Of a DNA stretch of 64,000 nt, positions 43,368 to 52,013 are shown piece after piece (positions within the stretch are counted from its first letter, which is position 1; each line of letters starts with the position of its first letter). The translations under genes were made by a program, and so were the position numbers. The notes beneath the pieces were generated by a model, which did no database searches, was not told the DNA's origin, and saw only the letters and a list, made by a program, of their open reading frames with translations. Location: assembly GCF_017813235.1 (NCBI RefSeq), contig NZ_JAGISH010000004.1:1-64000 (forward strand). Direction: 5' to 3'. Origin of the DNA: Sagittula salina. GTDB taxonomy: Bacteria > Pseudomonadota > Alphaproteobacteria > Rhodobacterales > Rhodobacteraceae.

Positions 43368-44094
43368 AGCCCTGCTGGAAACGCGTGGATTGGTGAAACG
43401 CTATGGGCCGCACACCGTTCTGAACGGGATCGACCTGCATATCGCACCGGGCCAGATGACCTGCCTGGTCGGCGCGTCGGGATCCGGAAAATCGACGCTG
43501 CTGAAATGCCTCAACCTTCTGGAACCCATCGACGACGGGCAGATCCTGCTGGGCGAAGAGGACATTTCCGAACCCGGCCGCGATCCGCAGCCCCTGCGAC
43601 AGCGCATCGGCATGGTCTTTCAGTCCTACAACCTCTTTCCCCATATGACCGCGCTGGAAAACGCCCTCCTCGCGCCGCGCCGCGTCCACCGCAAACCCCG
43701 CACGGAATTCCTGCCCGCGATCGAGGCGCTCTTTGAGCGTTTCGGGCTTTCTGCGCATATGCACCACTACCCTGACCAGCTTTCGGGCGGGCAGCAGCAG
43801 CGGGTGGCCATCGTGCGCGCGCTGGCGATGAAACCACAGGTCATGCTGTTTGATGAGATCACCTCCGCGCTCGACCCCGAACTGGTGGGCGAAGTCCTTG
43901 ACGTGCTGCGCCAACTCCGCGCCGAGGGCATGACCATGATCCTCGCCACGCACGAAATGGCCTTTGCCCGCGAATTGGCGGATACGATCTGTTTCCTGGA
44001 CGGTGGCCGCGTCATCGAACAGGCGCCGCCCGCCGCCTTCTTCACCGCCCCGGAACACGCGAGAACCCGCGCCTTCCTCGCCCGCGTGCTCTGA
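43360..44094 (+). CDS. Amino-acid-type ABC transporter ATPase
   Basis: This 244-residue GlnQ/HisP-type ATPase has Walker A GASGSGKST, signature LSGGQQQRVAIVRA, Walker B VMLFDEITSALD (Ile in place of the usual Pro) and the H-loop LATHEMAFA. It follows the permease with overlapping frames. The next gene, a MarR regulator, is on the same strand after 150 bases. Confidence 0.94.
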   Translation: MTEALLETRGLVKRYGPHTVLNGIDLHIAPGQMTCLVGASGSGKSTLLKCLNLLEPIDDGQILLGEEDISEPGRDPQPLRQRIGMVFQSYNLFPHMTALENALLAPRRVHRKPRTEFLPAIEALFERFGLSAHMHHYPDQLSGGQQQRVAIVRALAMKPQVMLFDEITSALDPELVGEVLDVLRQLRAEGMTMILATHEMAFARELADTICFLDGGRVIEQAPPAAFFTAPEHARTRAFLARVL

Positions 44095-44193
44095 CCATTT
44101 GCGACCGCCTGCCAGACACGCCCGACGCGGGTCTGCGGACAGCCTCAGCGGTGTGCCGTTAACGATTGTGCAACCAGTAGTTTGCGATCCGAC

Positions 44194-44208
44194 TTGTTGA
44201 CTAAACAA
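44194..44208. promoter_or_regulatory. Inverted repeat TTGTT-N5-AACAA upstream of marR-type gene
   Basis: TTGTT and AACAA flank GACTA, 45-60 bases before the MarR start codon. The shape and position suit an autoregulatory MarR operator. Confidence 0.4.
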
Positions 44209-44254
44209 TCCTTGAGGCCACAATCAAAGACATCTTGCCGCAAGGATGCAGACA

Positions 44255-44731
44255 ATGAGCAGAATGGATCGCAGATTCGAAGACACCGGCATGGGATCAC
44301 CGGGCCGCTTCCTGACCTTCCGCCTGGCGCGAGTGCAGGCAAAGCTTAACGCCCAGTCGAGCCGCATTCTGAGAGACCACGCCGGGATCACCCTGACGCA
44401 ATGGCGCCTGCTGGCGCTGATCGGCAACGCGGGGCGCACCACCGCCGCCGTACTGTCGCGCGAAGTGGCCATGGACAAGGGCCTGATCTCCCGCAATATC
44501 AAGACGATGGTGAGCGACGGGTTGGTGCGCATCACGCTCGATCCTGACGACAACCGCGCCCAGCACCTCGAACTGAGCGAGGCCGGGAACAAGATGTTCA
44601 CGGAAACCCTCCCTCGGATGCGGGCGCGGCAGGATGCGCTGCGGGCGCTGTTCGACATCGAGGAGGAAGAGGTCTTCAACCGCGTGCTCGACAAGCTCGA
44701 CCGCATTGCCGATGACCGCGACCACGGTTGA
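44255..44731 (+). CDS. MarR-family transcriptional regulator
   Basis: This 158-residue winged-helix dimer reads ITLTQWRLLALIGNAGRTTAAVLSREVAMDKGLISRNIKTMVSDGLV and DPDDNRAQHLELSEAGNKMF, the DNA-binding helix and wing of MarR proteins. ATG 44255 is preceded by AAGGA eight bases upstream; ATGs at 44246 and 44261 are alternatives. The inverted repeat at 44194-44208 is a likely self-operator. Target genes could be the amino-acid transporter upstream, but nothing fixes this. The 274 bases to the next gene (44732-45005) hold nothing I recognise. Confidence 0.92.
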   Translation: MSRMDRRFEDTGMGSPGRFLTFRLARVQAKLNAQSSRILRDHAGITLTQWRLLALIGNAGRTTAAVLSREVAMDKGLISRNIKTMVSDGLVRITLDPDDNRAQHLELSEAGNKMFTETLPRMRARQDALRALFDIEEEEVFNRVLDKLDRIADDRDHG

Positions 44732-45005
44732 CGGATCGGGCCGGAAGCGGTCAGGTTTGAGATACCGACGGGACGGGGCACGACAGCCCCGTTGGCAATG
44801 TGTTCTGCGTCAGTCGAAGTAGAAGCCCAAGAGCAAAAGGACCCCCTCTCCGGCCCGCGTCTTGCACCGGACGGCTCACCCCTTGCAAGGCGGGGCCATT
44901 GCGATGCGAGTAACAAATCACGCGGGGCGGAAATCCTTGCAAAAACCATCACCATCCCGCATCACGATCTGACAGTACTCCCTGACAGGATCCGATGAGG
45001 CGCGC

Positions 45006-46037
45006 ATGGCCGGTCGTCCCACCATCACCGATCTCGCGCGTGAGGCGCAGGTTTCTGTCGCGACCGTCGACCGGGTGCTGAACGGCCGCGCGCGCGTTCG
45101 CGAGGAAACCGCCCGCCGTGTCTACGAGGCCGCGCAGCGTATCGGCTATCATGCCGCCGCGCTGATCGGGCAGCGCATGATGGCCGACCTGCCGGAGATC
45201 CGCTTCGGCATCGTGTTTGCCAAGGAACGCCAACCCTTCTACCAGCACTTCCGCGAGGAGATGGAGGGCGCTATCGCCCGCGCCACCGGCATAAGGGGCC
45301 GGATGTTCGTGGAGTTCTCGCCCTCCCAGAGCCCCTCTGATTTCGCCGAACTGCTGGAAAAGGTCAGCCACCGCGCGGATGTGGTCGCCGCGACCGCCGT
45401 CAACCACATTCAGGTCACCGACACGGTGGCGCGCATTCAGGAACGCGGCGTGCCCTGCATGTCCCTGCTGAATGACTTTGCCCAGGGCGTGCGGAAGTCC
45501 TACATCGGAATCAATAACATGAAGGCAGGTCGCGTGGCCGCCCACATGCTGTCCAAGTCGATCCGCGAACCCGGCAAGATCGCCGTCTTTGTCGGCGGTT
45601 TCCGCTGGCACGGGCATGAGCTTCGCGAAACCGGCTTTCGGTCGTACTTTCGCGAATACGGCCCCGGCTACCGTATTCTGGACACGCTGGTGAACCTCGA
45701 AACCCGGCAGCTGACCTACGAGGCGACGCTGGAACTCCTGCAGCGGCATCCCGACTTGCGCGGTCTTTATTGCGCGGGCGGTGGCATGGAGGGCGCAATC
45801 GCCGCGCTCCGCGAGGCGCGCGCGCCCGGTGACGTCGCGCTGGTCGTGCACGAGTTCACCGCCGAGAGCCGTGCCGCCCTCGCTGACCGTTATGCGGAGA
45901 TGGTGGTCGCCACGCCACTGCAACAACTTTGCGAGGCCTGCGTCGACCTCGCTACCAAAACGGTGCAGGGCGGCGCCCCGCTGACACCCGGCCAGCTATT
46001 CCTGCGGCCCGACCTGTACCTGCCCGAATCCGTCTGA
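45006..46037 (+). CDS. LacI-type transcriptional regulator, probable inositol operon regulator
   Basis: This 343-residue protein has an N-terminal LacI HTH (ITDLAREAQVSVATVDRVLNGRARV, with ATVDRVLNG where most family members have STVSRVLNG) and a periplasmic-binding-type effector domain (ADVVAATAVNHIQV, GRVAAHMLSKSI, IAVFVGGFRWHGHELRETGF). It lies directly upstream of iolC on the same strand and is separated by an inverted repeat, so regulation of the iol genes is inferred. GATGAGGCGCGC precedes the start. Confidence 0.9.
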   Translation: MAGRPTITDLAREAQVSVATVDRVLNGRARVREETARRVYEAAQRIGYHAAALIGQRMMADLPEIRFGIVFAKERQPFYQHFREEMEGAIARATGIRGRMFVEFSPSQSPSDFAELLEKVSHRADVVAATAVNHIQVTDTVARIQERGVPCMSLLNDFAQGVRKSYIGINNMKAGRVAAHMLSKSIREPGKIAVFVGGFRWHGHELRETGFRSYFREYGPGYRILDTLVNLETRQLTYEATLELLQRHPDLRGLYCAGGGMEGAIAALREARAPGDVALVVHEFTAESRAALADRYAEMVVATPLQQLCEACVDLATKTVQGGAPLTPGQLFLRPDLYLPESV

Positions 46038-46083
46038 CAGCCGCCAAAGTCCTCATCTACGGCCCGGCCTGGCCTATCAGCCA

Positions 46084-46101
46084 TGAGAGGAAACACTCTC
46101 A
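46084..46101. promoter_or_regulatory. Inverted repeat TGAGAG-N6-CTCTCA before iolC
   Basis: Perfect 6-base arms around GAAACA lie in the 159-base gap between the LacI-type regulator and iolC. The position suits an operator for that regulator. Confidence 0.4.
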
Positions 46102-46196
46102 CCCCGTTGACCGACGGCCCCGACCTCCGTCATTTCCGTCCGCGGAGGCGGTATCCGGGGGAGGGTGCCGCGGGAGATTCTTGCAAGGGCCTGACC

Positions 46197-48119
46197 ATGA
46201 CCAAACCCCTCGACGTCATCACGATCGGGCGCTCTTCGGTGGACCTTTACGGCGCGCAGGTGGGCGGCCGTCTCGAGGACATGGCGAGCTTCAACAAATA
46301 CATCGGCGGATCGCCGACCAACATCGCGGCGGGCACCGCGCGGCTGGGGCTGAAATCCGCGCTCATCACCCGCGTCGGCGACGAACACATGGGCCGCTTC
46401 ATCCGCGAGCAACTGGCCCGCGAGGGCGTCGACACGCGCGGCATCGTCACCGACAAGGAGCGCCTGACCGCGCTCGTCATCCTTGGCATCCGGGACCAGG
46501 AACAGTTCCCCCTGATCTTCTACCGAGAAAATTGCGCCGACATGGCGCTGGATGTCTCCGACATCGACGAGACCTTCATCACGCAGGCGCGCGCCGTTGT
46601 TGCCACCGGCACCCATCTCAGCCATCTCCGCACGGAGGCCGCCGTGCTGAAGGCGCTTGAAATCGCGCGCGCGGACGGGATGCAGACGGCGCTCGACATC
46701 GACTACCGGCCGAATCTCTGGGGGCTTTCGGGCCATGGCGATGGCGAAAACCGGTTTATCGCCTCCCAAAAGGTCACGGCTAAACTGCAGTCCACCCTGC
46801 ACCTCTTCGATCTGATCGTCGGCACGGAAGAAGAATTCCACATCGCCGGTGGCACCACCGACACCATCGCCGCGCTGCGGGCGGTCCGCGCGGTATCGGA
46901 CGCCACGCTGGTCTGCAAACGCGGTCCCATGGGCGCCGCAGCCTTCGAGGACGCGATCCCCGACAGCCTGGACGACGGTCAGACCGGGCCCGGCTTCCCC
47001 ATCGAGGTCTTCAACGTGCTGGGCGCGGGCGACGGCTTCATGTCCGGGCTGCTGAAGGGCTGGCTTGACGGCGAGGACTGGCCCACCGCGCTGACCTACG
47101 CCAACGCCTGCGGCGCCTTCGCCGTCTCGCGCCACGGCTGCGCGCCCGCTTACCCGTCCTGGACAGAGTTGCAATTCTTTCTCGAACGCGGCGTGCAGGA
47201 GAAGGCCCTGCGCAAGGACCGTGCTCTGGAGCAGATCCACTGGTCGACCAACCGGCGCGGTGCCTGGCCGGACCTGCGCGTCTTTGCCTTCGACCACCGG
47301 ATGCAGCTTGAGGAGCTCGAAGGCGCGACGCCGCAAAGGATCGATGCCTTCAAATCGCTTTGCCTCCAAGCCACCCAACAGGTCGCCGCCGGCCAGCCCG
47401 GCCATGGCATCCTCTGTGACGGGCGGCTTGGCCGTGACACGCTTTACAGGGCGGCAGGCACCGGCCTCTGGATCGGGCGCCCGGCGGAATGGCCCGGATC
47501 GCGCGCCCTGACGCTGGAACCGGAGATCGGCCCGGACTGCGGCGGGCTGGCCGAATGGCCGCTGGAGCACGTGGTGAAATGCCTGTGCTTCTACCATCCC
47601 GACGACACCGCAGAGATGAAGGCGCAGCAGGAGGAGACCGTTACCCGCCTCTTTCACGCGTGCCGCCGCAACACCCTTGAGTTTCTGCTTGAAGTCATCC
47701 CTTCGAAATGCGGTCCCGTGACCGACACGACCACGGCGGAGGTCATTCAGCGTTTCTACGACATCGGAGTCTATCCGGACTGGTGGAAGCTGGAACCGAT
47801 GCAGAGCGTGGCCGGCTGGCAGGCCGCCTGCAACGCCATCGAGCGCAACGACATGTATACACGCGGCATCGTGGTGCTGGGGCTGGCCGCAAAAGAGGCC
47901 GCGCTGGCCCAAAGTTTCGCCGTGGCGGCCCGCTTCCCTCTGGTGAAGGGCTTTGCCGTGGGGCGCACGATCTTTGGCGCCGCCGCAAATGACTGGATGG
48001 CCGGCACGATGACCGACGCCGAGGCGGTCGCGCAAATGCGGGACACTTACGCCCGGCTGTGCAAGACATGGGATGAGGCACGGGCCGCCGCCACGCATGG
48101 CGCCAGGGCAACTGTGTGA
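46197..48119 (+). CDS. iolC: 5-dehydro-2-deoxygluconokinase fused to DUF2090 (IolC)
   Basis: This 640-residue two-domain protein has a PfkB sugar kinase at 1-320 (ITIGRSSVDLYGAQVGG, YIGGSPTNIAAGTARLG, FNVLGAGDGFMSG with the catalytic Asp) that phosphorylates 2-deoxy-5-keto-gluconate. A C-terminal DUF2090 half at about 335-640 (FAFDHRMQLEEL, VIPSKCGPV, FPLVKGFAVGRTIF) is an aldolase-like TIM barrel frequently fused to IolC. ATG 46197 matches the kinase N-terminus; in-frame codons upstream include the operator region. iolD follows. Confidence 0.96.
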   Translation: MTKPLDVITIGRSSVDLYGAQVGGRLEDMASFNKYIGGSPTNIAAGTARLGLKSALITRVGDEHMGRFIREQLAREGVDTRGIVTDKERLTALVILGIRDQEQFPLIFYRENCADMALDVSDIDETFITQARAVVATGTHLSHLRTEAAVLKALEIARADGMQTALDIDYRPNLWGLSGHGDGENRFIASQKVTAKLQSTLHLFDLIVGTEEEFHIAGGTTDTIAALRAVRAVSDATLVCKRGPMGAAAFEDAIPDSLDDGQTGPGFPIEVFNVLGAGDGFMSGLLKGWLDGEDWPTALTYANACGAFAVSRHGCAPAYPSWTELQFFLERGVQEKALRKDRALEQIHWSTNRRGAWPDLRVFAFDHRMQLEELEGATPQRIDAFKSLCLQATQQVAAGQPGHGILCDGRLGRDTLYRAAGTGLWIGRPAEWPGSRALTLEPEIGPDCGGLAEWPLEHVVKCLCFYHPDDTAEMKAQQEETVTRLFHACRRNTLEFLLEVIPSKCGPVTDTTTAEVIQRFYDIGVYPDWWKLEPMQSVAGWQAACNAIERNDMYTRGIVVLGLAAKEAALAQSFAVAARFPLVKGFAVGRTIFGAAANDWMAGTMTDAEAVAQMRDTYARLCKTWDEARAAATHGARATV

Positions 48120-48130
48120 GGGAGGACCCG

Positions 48131-49957
48131 ATGGCAACGATCCGATTGACCGCCGCGCAGGCGATGGTGCGCTACCTGTCCAACCAGATGACCGAGGATC
48201 GCGGGCGTTTCCTCGAAGGCGCCTGGGCGATTTTCGGCCACGGCAACGTGGCGGGGCTGGGAGAGGCGCTGTATCACGCAGGCGACAGTTTCCCCACTTG
48301 GCGCGGCCACAACGAGCAGACCATGGCGCATACGGCCATCGCGTTTGCCAAGCAACTGCGGCGCAGGCGGGCGATGATGGTGACCTCCTCCATCGGGCCG
48401 GGCGCGCTGAACATGGTAACGGCCGCAGGGGTGGCGCATGTGAACCGCCTGCCGGTGCTGTTCGTGCCGGGCGATGTCTTTGCCAACCGTGGCCCCGACC
48501 CGGTCCTGCAACAGATCGAGGACTTCGAGGACGGCACGGTTTCGGTCAACGACTGCTTCCGGCCGGTCTCGCGCTACTTCGACCGCATTTCCCGCCCGGA
48601 ACACCTGCTGACCGCTCTGCCCCGCGCCATGGCAACCCTGACCGATCCGGCGCAATGCGGACCCGTCACGCTGTCCTTCTGTCAGGACGTGCAGGCCGAA
48701 GCCTACGACTGGCCGGAGGCGTTCTTTGCGCCGAGGGTCTGGTATCAGCGCCGCATCCGCCCGGATCACGGCGAGTTGCATCGCGTGGCGCAGGCGATCA
48801 AGGCGGCCAAACACCCGCTGATCGTGGCCGGTGGCGGCGTGCATTACTCGGACGCCTGCGAAAACCTCCGCCACTTCGCCGAAGAGCACACCATCGCAGT
48901 GGTCGAAACGCAGGCCGGGAAATCCGCCCTGCCCTGGGATCACCCGCTGAACCTCGGCCCTGTCGGGGTGACGGGGGCGGAATGCGCCAATACCGCCTGC
49001 GCCGGGGCCGACCTCGTGTTGGGTGTCGGCACGCGGTTTCAGGATTTCACCACCGGTTCGTGGACCGTATTCAACAAGGATACGACGCTCGTCAGCCTCA
49101 ATGTGAACGCCTACGATGCGGCAAAGCACGGCGCGCTGCCGCTGCAATCGGATGCCCGCTCCGGCCTGACCGAACTGGCGCTGGAGCTGTCCGGCTACGA
49201 CGGCCACGCGCCGGACCCGGAGCTGAAAGCCGAATGGTTCGCCAAGGTCGACCCGCTGACAGATGCGCCATCGGACGGCAACGCCCTGCCGACCGATCAG
49301 CAGGTCATCGGGGCGGTGCAACGTGCCTCCGGTCCAGACACAGTGGTGATGTGCGCCGCAGGCACCATGCCCGGAGAGTTGCACAAGCTCTGGAAGGCCG
49401 CCCGCCCCGGCGCCTACCACATGGAATACGGTTTTTCCTGCATGGGCTACGAGATCGCCGGGGCCGTCGGCATCAAGATGGCCCAGCCCGACCGCGACGT
49501 GATCTGCATGCTGGGCGACGGGTCCTACATGATGGCCAATTCCGAGCTCGCCACGGCGGCGGCCATGGGCATCAGGATCACCCTCGTCATCACCGACAAC
49601 CGTGGCTACGGCTGCATCAACCGGCTGCAAATGGGCTGCGGCGGGGCGGAGTTCAACAATCTGCTGGACCATTCGTCCGCGGCGGACACCAACATCGACT
49701 TCGCCGCGCACGCCGCCAGCATGGGCGCGGCGGCGGTGCACGTCGGCAGCATTGCCGAACTCGAGGACGCCCTGCACCGCGCCAAGGCGGCCACCGGCCC
49801 CTTTGTCGTGGTGATCGACACCGATCCCTACCCCAGCACCCCGCATGGCGGCCACTGGTGGGATGTTGCGGTGCCCGAAGTCGCCGAGCGCGCCGAAGTG
49901 AACGCGGCCCGCAAGGTTTATGAAACCGCGCTGGACCAGCGCAACCGAGGATCATGA
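48131..49957 (+). CDS. iolD: 3D-(3,5/4)-trihydroxycyclohexane-1,2-dione hydrolase (IolD)
   Basis: This 608-residue ThDP-dependent enzyme opens the ring of the inositol-derived dione. It shows LTAAQAMVRYLSNQ, AWAIFGHGNVAGLGEAL, GHNEQTMAHTAIAFAK, the ThDP-binding GDGSYMM and FNNLLDHSS. The ATG at 48131 follows GAGGGAGGACCCG. A GTG at 48116 overlapping the iolC stop is the alternative. It is the second gene of the iolCDEB run. Confidence 0.96.
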   Translation: MATIRLTAAQAMVRYLSNQMTEDRGRFLEGAWAIFGHGNVAGLGEALYHAGDSFPTWRGHNEQTMAHTAIAFAKQLRRRRAMMVTSSIGPGALNMVTAAGVAHVNRLPVLFVPGDVFANRGPDPVLQQIEDFEDGTVSVNDCFRPVSRYFDRISRPEHLLTALPRAMATLTDPAQCGPVTLSFCQDVQAEAYDWPEAFFAPRVWYQRRIRPDHGELHRVAQAIKAAKHPLIVAGGGVHYSDACENLRHFAEEHTIAVVETQAGKSALPWDHPLNLGPVGVTGAECANTACAGADLVLGVGTRFQDFTTGSWTVFNKDTTLVSLNVNAYDAAKHGALPLQSDARSGLTELALELSGYDGHAPDPELKAEWFAKVDPLTDAPSDGNALPTDQQVIGAVQRASGPDTVVMCAAGTMPGELHKLWKAARPGAYHMEYGFSCMGYEIAGAVGIKMAQPDRDVICMLGDGSYMMANSELATAAAMGIRITLVITDNRGYGCINRLQMGCGGAEFNNLLDHSSAADTNIDFAAHAASMGAAAVHVGSIAELEDALHRAKAATGPFVVVIDTDPYPSTPHGGHWWDVAVPEVAERAEVNAARKVYETALDQRNRGS

Positions 49958-50859
49958 CGATGAGCGTCAAATTCGGCATTTCCCCCATCGCATGGCAGAA
50001 CGACGACCTGCCCGACCTGACCGCCGCATTCAGCATGGAGCAATGCCTGCGCGAGGCGCGCGACATCGGCTACACCGGGATCGAGCGCGGCCGCCGGATG
50101 CCCGCCGACACCGAAGGTTTGAAAGCCTATCTGCGGAAATACGACATCGCGCTGTGTGGTGGCTGGTGTTCAGGCAACCTGCACGTCGCCTCCGTCAAGG
50201 ACGAGATTGCCGCCATCACCCAGCAGGTCGACCAGTTCATCGCGCTGGACGCGCCCTGCCTTGTTTACGCGGAATGTTCGAACACCGTGCAGGGCATGGC
50301 CAATACGCCAGTGAATGACCGCCCGAAGCTTGGCCGCGACGCGGTGCTGGCCTACGCGCGCAAACTCTCCGAGGTCGCGCAGTGGATGCAGGATCGCGGG
50401 ATGCAGATGGCCTATCACCATCACATGGGGTCGATGATCGAATCCGAGGATGACGTGAACTGGCTGATGGAGGGCTCGTCCGACGCTGTGAAACTTTGCT
50501 TCGACACCGGGCACCTGCTGTTTGGCGGCGGCGACGTGATGGCGACAATGGTTCGCTGGGCGCATCGGATTCACCACGTGCACTTCAAGGACATCCGCCC
50601 GGACGTTGTGCGGGACGTACGGGCGCATGATCGCTCTTTCCTCGATGCGGTGATCGCGGGCGCCTTCACCGTGCCAGGTGACGGCTGCATCGACTTCCAG
50701 GCCGTCACGGACAAGCTGAAGGCCATGGACTACGCCGGCTGGATCGTGGTCGAGGCCGAGCAGGACCCGGCCAAGGCCCCGCCCTACGCCTATAGCCAGA
50801 AGGGCTACCGCCATATTCTGGACGTCTGCGCGCAGGCCGGGCTGGCGGTGGACCACTGA
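49954..50859 (+). CDS. iolE: Inosose dehydratase (IolE)
   Basis: This 301-residue TIM-barrel enzyme converts scyllo-inosose to the dione used by IolD. Conserved segments are FGISPIAWQNDDLPDL, GIERGRRMP, GWCSGNLHVASV, YHHHMGSMIE, CFDTGHLLFGGGD, HHVHFKDIRPDV and GWIVVEAEQDP. Its ATG overlaps the iolD stop; an ATG two codons later is equally possible. It is followed without a gap by a small membrane protein gene. Confidence 0.96.
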   Translation: MTMSVKFGISPIAWQNDDLPDLTAAFSMEQCLREARDIGYTGIERGRRMPADTEGLKAYLRKYDIALCGGWCSGNLHVASVKDEIAAITQQVDQFIALDAPCLVYAECSNTVQGMANTPVNDRPKLGRDAVLAYARKLSEVAQWMQDRGMQMAYHHHMGSMIESEDDVNWLMEGSSDAVKLCFDTGHLLFGGGDVMATMVRWAHRIHHVHFKDIRPDVVRDVRAHDRSFLDAVIAGAFTVPGDGCIDFQAVTDKLKAMDYAGWIVVEAEQDPAKAPPYAYSQKGYRHILDVCAQAGLAVDH

Positions 50860-51104
50860 TGGCACGGCTGCTCGACGTTCAGCACCCGTGGTTCGTACCG
50901 CTCTGGCGGCGCATCGCAACCGTCGGCGCCTGCCTTGGCTGGGCCACTCTGGAGCTGTCACTCGGCAACAATGGCTGGGCTGCCATGCTGGGCCTGCTGG
51001 GGCTTTATTGCGCGCATCAGTTCTTTGTCGCCTTCGATCCGCCCCCGGATCAGCCCGAAGACCCGGAAGCCCCGCGAAACCATACCGAAAAGGACCCCGG
51101 ATGA
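50859..51104 (+). CDS. Small membrane protein (DUF3329-like) between iolE and iolB
   Basis: This 81-residue protein has HPWFVPLWRRIATVGACLGWATLEL, then a second hydrophobic stretch (WAAMLGLLGLYCAHQFFVAF) and a Pro/Glu-rich soluble tail. From memory it resembles short DUF3329 proteins, with moderate confidence. Its start shares a base with the iolE stop and its stop overlaps the iolB ATG, so it is co-translated with inositol genes. No function can be given; a membrane-located helper is possible. Confidence 0.75.
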   Translation: MARLLDVQHPWFVPLWRRIATVGACLGWATLELSLGNNGWAAMLGLLGLYCAHQFFVAFDPPPDQPEDPEAPRNHTEKDPG

Positions 51105-51925
51105 CCCACCTTCTGCGCAAGCCCACCGGTACGACCGGACACGTGCACGCCATCACCGTCGACACCGCCAAAACCCCCGACAGCCCGGAGTGGGGCTACG
51201 TGGGCTTCGACCTCTGGCGGCTGGCTCCGGGAGAAGAGGCCTCCGGCACCACGGGCGACCGGGAGGTGATCCTAGTGCTGGTCGAGGGCAGGGCCCGGGT
51301 GGCGGGCGCGGACCGGGATTTCGGGGAGATGGGCGACCGTATGGACGTCTTCGAAAAGACCCCGCCGCACGCGGTCTACATTCCGCGCGGCGCGGCGTGG
51401 CACGCGGCGGCCACGACCGATTGTACACTGGCTGTATGCTCTGCCCCCGCCACCGCCGACTACCCGGCGACCAGGCTCGGCCCCGAGGGCATCGACATGG
51501 TGCAGCGCGGCAAGAATGCCAACACCCGCTACATCCACAATGTGGCGATGGAGGACCGGGATGTGGCCTCTTCCCTGCTGGTGACAGAAGTCTTCACCCC
51601 CGCCGGCAACTGGTCATCCTACCCGCCGCACCGTCATGACGAGAACGATTTTCCCGACATGACCTATCTCGAAGAGACCTATTACCACCGCCTGAACCCG
51701 GCACAGGGCTACGGGCACCAGCGGGTCTTTACCGAGGACGGATCGCTCGACGTGACCATGTCGGTATCCAGCCACGACGTGACGCTGGTGCCGAAGGGGC
51801 ATCATCCCTGCGGCGCACCCTACGGATACGAGATGTATTACCTGAACGTCATGGCGGGTCCGATCCGCAAATGGCGGTTCCGCAACCACCCCGATCACGA
51901 CTGGATCGCACAGCGCGACGCCTGA
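51101..51925 (+). CDS. iolB: 5-deoxy-glucuronate isomerase (IolB)
   Basis: This 274-residue bicupin isomerase supplies 2-deoxy-5-keto-gluconate to IolC. Motifs include WGYVGFDLWRLAPGEE, SYPPHRHDENDFPDMTYLEE (metal-binding HxH...E), GHQRVFTEDGSLDVTMSV, VPKGHHPCGAPYGYEMYYLNVMAG and the final NHPDHDW. ATG 51101 overlaps the small-gene stop. iolA and iolG, needed to complete the pathway, are not adjacent; one of the Gfo/Idh genes could in principle serve as inositol dehydrogenase. Confidence 0.95.
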   Translation: MTHLLRKPTGTTGHVHAITVDTAKTPDSPEWGYVGFDLWRLAPGEEASGTTGDREVILVLVEGRARVAGADRDFGEMGDRMDVFEKTPPHAVYIPRGAAWHAAATTDCTLAVCSAPATADYPATRLGPEGIDMVQRGKNANTRYIHNVAMEDRDVASSLLVTEVFTPAGNWSSYPPHRHDENDFPDMTYLEETYYHRLNPAQGYGHQRVFTEDGSLDVTMSVSSHDVTLVPKGHHPCGAPYGYEMYYLNVMAGPIRKWRFRNHPDHDWIAQRDA

Positions 51926-51954
51926 AACCTCGGGCCTGTGCACGCGGCGCACAC

Positions 51955-51981
51955 CGGGGTCTGTCTGCCCCCGGACCCCCG
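51955..51981 (+). terminator. Stem-loop after iolB
   Basis: CGGGGTC (51955-51961) pairs with GACCCCCG (51974-51981) just downstream of the iolB stop and before the convergent FAD oxidase. No T-run follows, so termination is only likely. Confidence 0.45.
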
Positions 51982-51982
51982 A

Positions 51983-52006
51983 GAGGTATTTAAACCAGGA
52001 AGAAGC
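51983..52006 (+). repeat. Dispersed intergenic motif, copy 2
   Basis: GAGGTATTTAAACC followed by AGGAAGAAGC matches the element at 17650-17672. It lies in the 88-base convergent gap between iolB and the FAD oxidase. Confidence 0.5.
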
Positions 52007-52013
52007 AGCAGCG

